Shown here in pieces: positions 51,857 to 60,111 of a stretch of DNA of 64,000 nucleotides. This DNA is from Micromonospora ferruginea. GTDB lineage: Bacteria > Actinomycetota > Actinomycetes > Mycobacteriales > Micromonosporaceae. The notes below the pieces were generated by a model. It did not search any database. It was not told where the DNA came from and saw only the letters and a program-made list of their open reading frames with translations. Where the stretch lies: positions 4,595,001-4,659,000 of the forward strand of contig NZ_CP059322.2 of NCBI RefSeq assembly GCF_013694245.2. Reading direction: 5' to 3'. The position numbers and the translations under genes were made by a program. Each line of letters starts with the position of its first letter. Position 1 is the first letter of the stretch.

Positions 51857-52309
51857 ATGATCCCGGAGGACAACCGGCCAGCCGGCTGGCTGCGCGACTA
51901 CGGCGGCATCGAGGCCGACATCCGACAGATGAGAGAGTTCGCCGACCGACTCCAGGACGAGGTCACGCGCAACTACTCCCCCCACCTGTCCTACATCGCC
52001 GACGACATGAAGGCCCCGGTGCCCAACCCGGCCGACGCCTTCATCGAGCTGGTCCAGTTCCTGCAGGCCCACCACGAGACGCAGAAGGCCGCGGTCAGCG
52101 CCGTGTGGGACGTGGCGCCCGCCACCGGCCGGCTCGCCGACGCCGCCGGCCGGATCGCCGCCCGCTACGACGACTCGGACGCCTTCTCCTCCGCAAGGGT
52201 CACCGACGTCGAACGGGCGCTCGCCGCACCCACCACAGCCGTCGCCCGCCCGACCCCGCCACTGGCCGACCCCACCGGCCCCGACCAGGGACGGGTGGTC
52301 CTGCCGTGA
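51857..52309 (+). CDS. Type VII secretion-associated small helical protein
   Basis: 150 residues, mainly helical, opening with WLRDYGGIEADIRQMREFADRLQDEVTRNYSPHLSYIADDM and then FIELVQFLQAHHETQKAAVSAVWDV. Length and helix pattern resemble actinomycete ESX-associated WXG100/EspC-like proteins, though no WxG is visible. It is the first of three overlapping genes ending with a mycosin. Role as substrate or chaperone is inferred from context. Confidence 0.65.
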   Translation: MIPEDNRPAGWLRDYGGIEADIRQMREFADRLQDEVTRNYSPHLSYIADDMKAPVPNPADAFIELVQFLQAHHETQKAAVSAVWDVAPATGRLADAAGRIAARYDDSDAFSSARVTDVERALAAPTTAVARPTPPLADPTGPDQGRVVLP

Positions 52310-53664
52310 TCGAACGGGGCGGCGGACGCACCTCCGGGCTCACCGACTGGCGGCTGATGGACGTGCTCAGCATGTGGGCGTGCCTGCAGGACCAGGACAC
52401 CGCCGGCCAGTGGAAGCAGGTCGCCGGCTGGCGCAAAGTCTGCGACCTCGCCCTGGCGCACCTCGGCCGGCTCCGGGAATACCGGCGCGGGCTCGCCGAG
52501 GCCTGGCCGCCCGAGACCAACGCCGCCGCGCGGGCGTACGTCGGCGAACTCGACCAGCTCATCGACCGGGTGCAGCACACCCACGACGCGGCCGCCGCCA
52601 ACTACGACGCGCTCGCCGCCGCCGCCCGCGCCATCGGCAGCGCCCGCATCGAGCTGAAGCCGCTCTACGACGAGTTCGCGACCAAACTGCGGCAGAAGCA
52701 GGCGTACGAGGCGATAGTCGCCGACCCGAAAGCGGTGGCGGGCAGCCGGCTGCCGGCGCGGCCCCCGGTCGCAGACGACGACCTGGAGCAGTTGAACGTA
52801 CGGGCACGCGGGCTGATGGCGGGGTTGAGCGGCGAACTCCAGCAAGCCCAGGTCATGCTCCAACGCCCACCCGCACCAGTACGCCCAGGTCGCCAAGTCA
52901 CCGATCCCGACGCGTATGGACAGCCCGCCCCTGTGATTCCGCCAGTTGTTCCGATTTCAATCCAACCCCCAACCAGCAGTAACCACTTCAACAAGCCGGG
53001 CATGAGTGTGCCAACGGCCCAGCCATCGACGCCCCCGACAGGGGTTACGGGGCCAATATTGGGCGGAGTTGGAACAGCGCCGGCGCCCCTTACATCAACG
53101 CCCCCAGCCAGCACGGCCTCTTCCGCTGGACCCGGATTGGGCTCGCAGCCACCCATCCCACCTTGGAACGGCATGGACGGACGCTTGCCCATGCAACCCG
53201 GGATTCCCACCCCGCCGGGTCTCCACCCCAGCGGCGAACCGACCGGCCGGCCATCGCCACCTATCAGTCCTCGCCCAACACCGTCCAGCGGATTCATTGG
53301 GGCACCTCCTGGCACAGGAATTGGCCAGCCAGGATCCAACGTTCCACGGCGAGTGAATCCGGTAGGAGGAGTAATCGGCGGAGGCGGTGCAGGGACTGCA
53401 CCAAGCGGCTCTGCCGGCTCCAGACCGGGGGCAGGAAGATTCACTTCTCCGCCATGGACTCAAAACTCCTTCCCTGCGGGTGGTTCACCAACCGCTACGC
53501 CCAGGCCTGGCCAAAGGCAGCCCAACAGGAACGATGCGGAAGACAAGGCGACGTGGGACCCGGACCACCCATGGCAGACAAACCAAGGCGTGAAGCCGGT
53601 GATGCTTCCACCTGAAGAAGAAGGGCCAATAAATCCTGGCCCGGCAATCGGCTTTGACCGGTGA
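52306..53664 (+). CDS. PPE-like/WXG-domain protein with Pro/Gly-rich C-terminus, likely type VII substrate
   Basis: 452 residues. Residues ~10-185 form a long helical hairpin region (WRLMDVLSMWACLQDQDTAG; AWPPETNAAARAYVGELDQLI; SARIELKPLYDEFATKLRQ). From about 190 a Pro/Gly/Thr-rich extended segment runs to the end. This plan is that of type VII secreted proteins. GTG 52306 overlaps the upstream TGA and the gene's own TGA overlaps the mycosin GTG, so the three are coupled. Base composition drops sharply from about 52870, inside the gene, while the frame stays open; see findings. Confidence 0.7.
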   Translation: MIERGGGRTSGLTDWRLMDVLSMWACLQDQDTAGQWKQVAGWRKVCDLALAHLGRLREYRRGLAEAWPPETNAAARAYVGELDQLIDRVQHTHDAAAANYDALAAAARAIGSARIELKPLYDEFATKLRQKQAYEAIVADPKAVAGSRLPARPPVADDDLEQLNVRARGLMAGLSGELQQAQVMLQRPPAPVRPGRQVTDPDAYGQPAPVIPPVVPISIQPPTSSNHFNKPGMSVPTAQPSTPPTGVTGPILGGVGTAPAPLTSTPPASTASSAGPGLGSQPPIPPWNGMDGRLPMQPGIPTPPGLHPSGEPTGRPSPPISPRPTPSSGFIGAPPGTGIGQPGSNVPRRVNPVGGVIGGGGAGTAPSGSAGSRPGAGRFTSPPWTQNSFPAGGSPTATPRPGQRQPNRNDAEDKATWDPDHPWQTNQGVKPVMLPPEEEGPINPGPAIGFDR

Positions 53665-54794
53665 ATCTAGCACCTCTCGCCGCTGCGGCGCTTCTACTCC
53701 TAGGCGGGATCGCACCTACTGGAACAAGCGCAGAGCGGGCACCGGATGCACCAGGGGAGCGCATCCGCAGGGACCAGTGGCATCTCCGCTTTCTCAAGTC
53801 AGCCGAGGCCAATGCAATCAGCAGAGGCGACGGGGTGACAGTCGCAGTACTGGACACCGGAGTCGATCCTCACCAAGACCTCCGAGGCAACCTCCTAGCC
53901 GGCACATCGACCATCCCAGGAATACCTGGCGATGGGCGCCTTGATGAGAATAGTCACGGAACGGGAATGGCTGGACTGATCGCAGCCCATGGCCAGCCGG
54001 ACAGTACAGGGGCAATGGGAATTGCCCCTGATGCCCGGATAATGCCTATTAAGACTTCAGGCTCAGCCAACACTGGTCAGCCAGATGACTTAGCCGCCGG
54101 CATTGACTATGCGGTAGCCCATCACGCAGACGTGATAAGCATTTCGAGCACTGGCGGCGTAAGTGCCGATCTGGTTAGGTCAGTACGGGTCGCACTATCG
54201 TCGAACATAGTGGTAGTTGCAGCAGCCGGAAACAAGCCCGAAGACTCGTATGTGGGGTATCCGGCCACAGAATCCGGCGTGATTGCAGTGGGAGGCATTG
54301 GCCAATCAGGAGTTGTTGCCCCCGTTTCGGTTGACGGGCCGGAGATCGATGTTGTTGCTCCGGCTGTCGATATCTACAGCACCAGCTATGACGGCAAGTA
54401 TTCGAAGGGGACTGGCACCTCCAGTGCCACCGCGATCGTCGCGGGTGCCGCCGCTCTGATCCGCTCCAAATATCCGGACCTCCCCGCGGCCGAGGTCGCG
54501 CACCGGCTCACCGCGACCGCCATCGACAGGGGACCACCCGGCCGCGACGACCAGTACGGCTACGGGATCATCGACCTGGTCGCCGCGCTCACCGCCGACG
54601 TACCCCCGATCGGTTTTGAGTCCACCGGCGTCACCGCGCCGGCCTCGACGGCGGCCGCGCCCGGCACCGGCGACGGCGGAAGCACCGCCCGGGGCCTGGC
54701 GACCCTCGGGGTGTTGCTGGCTGCGGGGGGCGGTTATCTGGTCTGGCGTCGCCGTCGACGTGCCGGCGACCCGCCGCCGCGGATCAGCCGGTAG
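53661..54794 (+). CDS. Mycosin-type (MycP) membrane-anchored subtilisin
   Basis: 377 residues. Signal peptide (LAPLAAAALLLLGGIAP), then S8 domain with D65 in VAVLDTGVD, H99 in ENSHGTGMAG and Ser near 254 in GTSSATAIVAGAAAL. A C-terminal transmembrane helix (GLATLGVLLAAGGGYLVW) and short basic tail complete the mycosin plan. Mycosins belong to type VII secretion systems, where they support the membrane complex and process substrates. No EccB, EccC, EccD or EccE gene lies within the window. The first two thirds of the gene are GC-poor; the last third is normal. Confidence 0.9.
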   Translation: MNLAPLAAAALLLLGGIAPTGTSAERAPDAPGERIRRDQWHLRFLKSAEANAISRGDGVTVAVLDTGVDPHQDLRGNLLAGTSTIPGIPGDGRLDENSHGTGMAGLIAAHGQPDSTGAMGIAPDARIMPIKTSGSANTGQPDDLAAGIDYAVAHHADVISISSTGGVSADLVRSVRVALSSNIVVVAAAGNKPEDSYVGYPATESGVIAVGGIGQSGVVAPVSVDGPEIDVVAPAVDIYSTSYDGKYSKGTGTSSATAIVAGAAALIRSKYPDLPAAEVAHRLTATAIDRGPPGRDDQYGYGIIDLVAALTADVPPIGFESTGVTAPASTAAAPGTGDGGSTARGLATLGVLLAAGGGYLVWRRRRRAGDPPPRISR

Positions 54795-54797
54795 CGT
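54792..54797 (+). promoter_or_regulatory. -10 box (TAGCGT) for maf, overlapping mycosin stop
   Basis: TAGCGT seven bases before GTG 54805. Its TAG is the mycosin stop codon. Confidence 0.5.
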
Positions 54798-54804
54798 CGG
54801 AAGG

Positions 54805-55461
54805 GTGTCGACCTCCGTGCCGTTGCGCCTCGTCCTCGCCTCGCAGAGTCCTGCCCGCCGCAAGCTGCTCCAGGCCGCCGGCATCGAGCCCGACGTGCTG
54901 GTCAGCGGCGTCGACGAGTCGCAGGTGGTCTGTGAGCGGGCGGAGGATCTCTGTCTGGAACTCGCGCGGCTGAAGGCTCAGGCCGTGCTCGGCCGGCTGC
55001 GTCCCGCCGTGGACGAACGCACGCTGGTGCTCGGCTGCGACTCGGTGCTCGCGTTCGACGGGGAGATTCTGGGCAAGCCGGCCGACGCGGTGGATGCCAC
55101 CCGGCGGTGGCGGCGGATGCGCGGGCGCAGCGGCGTCCTGCACACCGGGCACTGCCTGATCGACGTGACGCACGAGGCGCGCGCCGAGGCGGTCGCGTCG
55201 ACCACCGTGCACTTCGCCGACATCAGCGACGAGGAGATCGCCGCCTACGTGGCGACCGGCGAGCCGCTGGCGGTGGCCGGCGCGTTCACCATCGACGGGC
55301 TGGGCGGGGCGTTCCTGACCGGCATCGAGGGTGATCCGGGCACGGTGGTGGGGCTCTCCCTGCCGCTGCTGCGCCGGCTCCTCGCCGACCTGGAGCTGCG
55401 CCTGGTCGACCTGTGGTCGAAGGTCGCGCCGGGGGGCCAGGAGATCGAGCATCTCGGCTAA
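54805..55461 (+). CDS. maf: Maf-family nucleotide pyrophosphatase
   Basis: 218 residues. Maf/YhdE-type housecleaning pyrophosphatase acting on dTTP, UTP and modified pyrimidine nucleotides. Family motifs: LVLASQSPARRKLLQAAG at the N-terminus, SGVDES, VLGCDSVLAFDGEILGKP and VAGAFTIDGLGGAFLTGIEGDPGTVVGL. In actinobacteria maf usually follows accE; here the type VII trio lies between them. It is directly followed by an O-methyltransferase gene whose -10 box overlaps the maf TAA. Confidence 0.93.
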   Translation: MSTSVPLRLVLASQSPARRKLLQAAGIEPDVLVSGVDESQVVCERAEDLCLELARLKAQAVLGRLRPAVDERTLVLGCDSVLAFDGEILGKPADAVDATRRWRRMRGRSGVLHTGHCLIDVTHEARAEAVASTTVHFADISDEEIAAYVATGEPLAVAGAFTIDGLGGAFLTGIEGDPGTVVGLSLPLLRRLLADLELRLVDLWSKVAPGGQEIEHLG

Positions 55462-55464
55462 CGT
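55459..55464 (+). promoter_or_regulatory. -10 box (TAACGT) for O-methyltransferase gene, overlapping maf stop
   Basis: TAACGT six bases before ATG 55471. Its TAA is the maf stop codon. Confidence 0.5.
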
Positions 55465-55470
55465 CCGAGC

Positions 55471-56124
55471 ATGACCACGAAGCCGTTGCCGCTGACCCCG
55501 GAACTGCACGCCTACCTGGTGGCCCACGGGTCCGACCCGGACGACGTCGTCCGGGAGTTGGCCGAGGAGACCCGGGCGGCCCTGCCGGCCGAGGCCGACA
55601 TGCAGGTCGCGCCGGAACAGGCGGCGTTCCTGACCTTCCTGACCCAACTCCTCGGCGTGCGGCAGGCGGTGGAGGTGGGCACGTTCACCGGCCTGTCCTC
55701 GCTGGCGATCGCCCGTGGGTTGGCCGAGGGCGGCCGGCTGACCTGCTTCGACATCTCCGAGGAATACACCGGTGTGGCCCGCCGCTACTGGGCGCGGGCG
55801 GGCGTCGAGGACCGGATCGAGTTGCGCATCGGCCCGGCCGCCGAGACGCTGCGTGAGCTGCCCCGGGAGCGTCACCTCGACTTCGCGTTCATCGACGCGG
55901 ACAAGGTCGGTTACCCGGTCTACTGGGACGAGCTGGTGCCCCGGATGCGCCCCGGCGCGGTCATCGCGGTCGACAACACGCTCCGCGCCGGCCGGGTGCT
56001 CGCCCCACGCAACGCGGACGACCGGGCCATCGCCGCCTTCAACGACGAGGTGATCGCGGACGTCCGCGTCGAGGCGGTCATGCTGCCGATCGCCGACGGG
56101 GTCACGCTCGCCCGGGTCCGCTGA
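55471..56124 (+). CDS. Family 3 (catechol-type) O-methyltransferase
   Basis: 217 residues with the SAM-dependent class I fold: motif I AVEVGTFTGLSSLAIARGL, acidic motif CFDISEEYTGVARRYWARAGV, and the metal-site segment LDFAFIDADKVGYPVYWDELVPRMRPGAVIAVDNTLRAGRV with the D-K and DN residues typical of Mg-dependent O-methyltransferases. It probably methylates a small catechol- or flavonoid-like compound; the substrate is not visible. It follows maf by 10 bp. Confidence 0.9.
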   Translation: MTTKPLPLTPELHAYLVAHGSDPDDVVRELAEETRAALPAEADMQVAPEQAAFLTFLTQLLGVRQAVEVGTFTGLSSLAIARGLAEGGRLTCFDISEEYTGVARRYWARAGVEDRIELRIGPAAETLRELPRERHLDFAFIDADKVGYPVYWDELVPRMRPGAVIAVDNTLRAGRVLAPRNADDRAIAAFNDEVIADVRVEAVMLPIADGVTLARVR

Positions 56125-56138
56125 GCCGGCGGCGCAGA

Positions 56139-57440
56139 TCACGCCGGGCGCAGCGCTCGCCCGAGCCGCACGGTCAGCAGCACCGCCACCACGATGAACG
56201 CGGGCAGCAGCAGGAAGGCCGCGTGTGGTCCGACGCCGTCGGCCACCCGGCCGAGCGCCACCGGCGCGATCCCGAAACCAACCGCCATCGAGTACGACGA
56301 CCAGCCCGCCGCCCGATCGGCGGCCCCGCCGGCCACCGCGAGCGCGATGGCGATCGCCAACGGGTAGTGCAGCGCGTTGCCCAGGCCGAGCACGACCAGT
56401 CCGGTGACCGCGAGCCAGCCGACCGGGCTCGCCCAGAACAGCGAGAACCCGGCGAGGGAGACGGTGAACGCGCCGAGCAGCAGCGGCACCGGTGGCCAGC
56501 GGAGCGCGGCCCGGCCACCGGCGAGCCGGCCGGCGAACATGCCGCAGACGATCGCCGCCACGGCCGCCGACGCCCCACCGGCGCTCAGGCCGGCGTGGGT
56601 GCGGAGCACGTCGGCGGTCCACAGCGACAGGCAGACCTCGATCGACCCGGTGACGGCCATCAACACCCAGGCGATCCAGTACGCGCGCGGCAGCCGCCCC
56701 GAACCCGCCCGGACGCCTCGATCGTCGCCGGTGTGCGTCCCGCGCGCACCGTCCGGGATCTCGCGCTGCCCAGCGTCCGGTCCCGCGGTCGCCGCGACGA
56801 CGCCCGCTGCGGCGGGCACCGGACGGAGCGCCGGGACCACGACGGGTCGGGCGGCAGCCGCGGCAGCGGGGGCGCGCTTCGGTCGGCGTACCCGGAAGGT
56901 CAGGGCGGCGAGCGCGACGAGCGTGATCAGCCCGACCTCGACGGCCATCACCGGTCGCCAGCCGAGGCCCGCGCCGACGGTGACGCCGATGGTCAGCGGC
57001 GCCAGGATGCCCATGCCGGCGCAGACGGCGTTGGCCTCGGTGAGCGCGGCCGGGGCGGCGGGGCCGTGCCGGGCGGTGAGCAGCACGTTGACGCCGCTGA
57101 TCACCATCATGCCGAAGGTGGCGACGACCGCGACGGCGGCGATGGTGGCGGGCAGCGGGCGGAGCAGGCCGAGCGCGGTGACGCCGGCGGCGACGCCGGC
57201 CAGGCCGAGCCAGACGGCCGCGCCTCGCCCGAATCGGCGGGCGACCGGGGCGAAGAGCGCGCCGCCGGCCAGTGCGCCGACCGCGATGCCGGTGCTGTGC
57301 AGGCCGGCGACCGCGGCGCTGGTGCCCTGCTCGTCGCGGAGCAGCGGTACGACCGGGCCGAACCCGTAGAGGAAGAAGCCCCAGAGGCCGAGCTGGGCGT
57401 AGGTCAGCCAGGTGGTCCGGTCACGGGTGAGGCGGGGCAC
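56139..57440 (-). CDS. MFS transporter
   Basis: 433 residues with 12 predicted helices in two six-helix halves, separated by a cytoplasmic Ala/Pro/Arg loop (~195-245). The N-half has LGLWGFFLYGFGPVVPLLRDEQG and the motif A-like GALFAPVARRFGRGAAVWLGL after helix 2; the second half repeats it as VCGMFAGRLAGGRAALRW. No substrate can be named. GTG 57440 is seven bases from a TAGCGT box at 57448-57453. Confidence 0.88.
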   Translation of the reverse strand: MPRLTRDRTTWLTYAQLGLWGFFLYGFGPVVPLLRDEQGTSAAVAGLHSTGIAVGALAGGALFAPVARRFGRGAAVWLGLAGVAAGVTALGLLRPLPATIAAVAVVATFGMMVISGVNVLLTARHGPAAPAALTEANAVCAGMGILAPLTIGVTVGAGLGWRPVMAVEVGLITLVALAALTFRVRRPKRAPAAAAAARPVVVPALRPVPAAAGVVAATAGPDAGQREIPDGARGTHTGDDRGVRAGSGRLPRAYWIAWVLMAVTGSIEVCLSLWTADVLRTHAGLSAGGASAAVAAIVCGMFAGRLAGGRAALRWPPVPLLLGAFTVSLAGFSLFWASPVGWLAVTGLVVLGLGNALHYPLAIAIALAVAGGAADRAAGWSSYSMAVGFGIAPVALGRVADGVGPHAAFLLLPAFIVVAVLLTVRLGRALRPA

Positions 57441-57447
57441 CGGCCCG

Positions 57448-57453
57448 ACGCTA
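57448..57453 (-). promoter_or_regulatory. -10 box (TAGCGT) for MFS transporter gene
   Basis: TAGCGT on the minus strand, seven bases from GTG 57440; predicted leaderless start. Confidence 0.5.
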
Positions 57454-57502
57454 CGCGCGCCGGACCGGCACCCCGCCTTGAGTGAGAGGCAGCTCTCGCC
57501 GG

Positions 57503-57562
57503 GGTGTTAAGCGGGGCCCCTTCCTCTACCGAATGCGTTAAGCGGGGGCCCCGCCTTTCACC
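57503..57562 (-). repeat. GC-rich stop-codon palindrome, copy 6
   Basis: 60 bp from GGTGT to TCACC. On the minus strand it starts GGTGAAAGGCGGGGCCCC, and its TGA is the stop codon of the ABC permease gene. The loop has CATTCGGTAGAGG. Confidence 0.87.
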
Positions 57563-58313
57563 TCACGCTGCGGGCGAACTGGCGGGCGGCCCAGACGACG
57601 CCGGCGACCGCGAGCACGGCGATGATGCCGAGCCCCTGCCAGACGTTGTCGTTGCCCAGGTCGCCGTCGAAGAGCGCCCGGGTCCCGTCGACCGCCCAGG
57701 AGAACGGGTTCCACTTGGCCACGCCCTGCAACCAGCCGGGCGCGAAGGTGAGCGGCAGCAGGATGCCGGAGAGCAGCAGCACCGGCTGCGCGACGGTGTT
57801 CATCAGCGGGGCCAGCGCGTCCTCGCTCTTGACCTTGAGGGCGACGCCGTAGGAGACGGCCGAGGTCATCAGCGCGATGAGGGCGAGCATCAGGTAGGCC
57901 AGGAGCAGGTAGCCGATGAACACGCGCAGGTCGAACAGGAACGCCAGCACGGTGATGATGACGGCCTGGGAGATCAACGAGACCACGTCGCGCAGGGAGC
58001 GGCCGAGCAGCAGGGCGAGCCGGCTGACCGGGGTGACCCGGGAGCGTTCGATCACCCCGGCGCGCAGCTCGGCGATCAGGCCGAAGCCCTGGAACAGGCC
58101 GCCGAAGATGGCGAGCAGCACCAGCAGGCCGGGCACGAAGATCTTGTACGCGGCGGCCTGCGTCGGCGCGTTCAGCGCCGGCTTGAGCAGCGGGGCGAAG
58201 AGCAGCAGGTACATCACCGGCTGGAAGACGCCGACGAAGACCCAGACCGGGTTGCGCAGGAGCAGTTGTGCCTGGCGCTGGAAGATCAGCCAGGTGTCGC
58301 GGGCGAGTTTCAT
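57558..58313 (-). CDS. ABC-2 type permease (DrrB-like)
   Basis: 251 residues and six helices of an ABC-2 exporter permease: FQPVMYLLLFAPLL, FVPGLLVLLAIFGGLFQGFGLIAELRAGVIERSRVTPVSRLALLLGRSLRD with the family's E-x-G...R-x-R-x-T-P pattern, and WLQGVAKWNPFSWAVDGTRALFDG. It partners the ATPase encoded 17 bp upstream. ATG 58313. Drug or lipid export is expected. The stop codon lies in the palindromic element. Confidence 0.93.
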   Translation of the reverse strand: MKLARDTWLIFQRQAQLLLRNPVWVFVGVFQPVMYLLLFAPLLKPALNAPTQAAAYKIFVPGLLVLLAIFGGLFQGFGLIAELRAGVIERSRVTPVSRLALLLGRSLRDVVSLISQAVIITVLAFLFDLRVFIGYLLLAYLMLALIALMTSAVSYGVALKVKSEDALAPLMNTVAQPVLLLSGILLPLTFAPGWLQGVAKWNPFSWAVDGTRALFDGDLGNDNVWQGLGIIAVLAVAGVVWAARQFARSVR

Positions 58314-58330
58314 GACAGCTTCTCCGGGGG

Positions 58331-59290
<960 letters not shown>

Positions 59291-59370
59291 TTCTGCTCCT
59301 GGTCGTCCGGGCCGGGGTCACCCGGCCACCGGTCAGCGGTTCGCGTCGAGGCTAACGCGATATAACTCTT

Positions 59371-59387
59371 GTGGTCAACGTTGATTA
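59371..59387. promoter_or_regulatory. PadR operator candidate upstream of the ABC operon
   Basis: GTGGTCAACGTTGATTA, including the perfect palindrome TCAACGTTGA (59375-59384). It covers the padR stop and lies about 80 bp upstream of the ABC ATPase start. Similar to the 60007 site at 12 of 17 positions. Confidence 0.58.
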
Positions 59388-59993
59388 TTTCGTGTCTGTG
59401 TCGGTCCAGCCGGACCAGCCCTCCGCGCGCTCCATCCCAGCGGGCAGGTACGACACCCCGGACTCGATCCGCTCCGCGATCCGTTCGCACCACGCCGTCT
59501 CGGCCTCGGCCCGGGCCAGCCACAGCTCGAACATCCAGCCCACGTGCACCGGCTTGCGGTTGCGCACCCAGTCGGAGTCCAGCGACGCGCGCATCGACTC
59601 GACGCCGGCGCGCAGCAGGTTGGCCCGGTTGCGCAGCGCCGCCGCAGCCTCGTCGCGCGGCATCGCCGGCAGGAACGAGAACGCCACCGCGAACGGGTCC
59701 GGCGACTCGTGCACCTGCCACCACTGCGCCCGCAGCAACGTCTCGAACTCGTCCTCGCCCTTCGGCGTCACCTCGTACGTGGTGCGGGCCGGGCGGGCGC
59801 CCACCTGCTCCACCGAGACCGTCCGCAGCAGCCCCTCGTCGGTGAGTTTGCGCAGCGCGTGGTAGATCGAACCGGGCTGCACGTTGGCCCACTTGTCCGC
59901 GCTCCAGCTCAGCAGTTCGCGGCGCACGTCGTAGCCGTGCACCGGCTGCATCCACCTGACCAGGCCCAGAATCATCATCCTTGTCGCCGACAC
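59385..59993 (-). CDS. PadR-family transcriptional regulator
   Basis: 202 residues. The winged-helix PadR domain is intact: LGLVRWMQPVHGYDVRRELLSW, NVQPGSIYHALRKLTDEGLLRTVSVEQVGARPARTTYEVTPKGEDEF. The C-terminal helical region (~95-180) is the Vir_act_alpha-type dimer domain. It most likely represses the divergently or tandemly placed DrrAB-like exporter, as PadR proteins commonly do. GTG 59993 is chosen; ATG 59978 is an alternative. It overlaps the operator at 59371. Confidence 0.9.
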   Translation of the reverse strand: MSATRMMILGLVRWMQPVHGYDVRRELLSWSADKWANVQPGSIYHALRKLTDEGLLRTVSVEQVGARPARTTYEVTPKGEDEFETLLRAQWWQVHESPDPFAVAFSFLPAMPRDEAAAALRNRANLLRAGVESMRASLDSDWVRNRKPVHVGWMFELWLARAEAETAWCERIAERIESGVSYLPAGMERAEGWSGWTDTDTK

Positions 59994-60006
59994 CGGACAA
60001 GCGTAA

Positions 60007-60023
60007 TAGCCAAGTTTGACTAC
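60007..60023. promoter_or_regulatory. PadR operator candidate upstream of padR
   Basis: On the minus strand, GTAGTCAAACTTGGCTA, 14 bp before the padR GTG. It matches the ABC-operon site at 12 of 17 positions (GTRGTCAANNTTGRYTA), suggesting autoregulation. Confidence 0.55.
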
Positions 60024-60111
60024 AGTGCGACATCCCACACTGAGCGATCGTTAGGGCCAGCATGCCGGCCGATACACTCCCGGCATCGACCTCCCGGGAG
60101 GAGCCCTCAAG

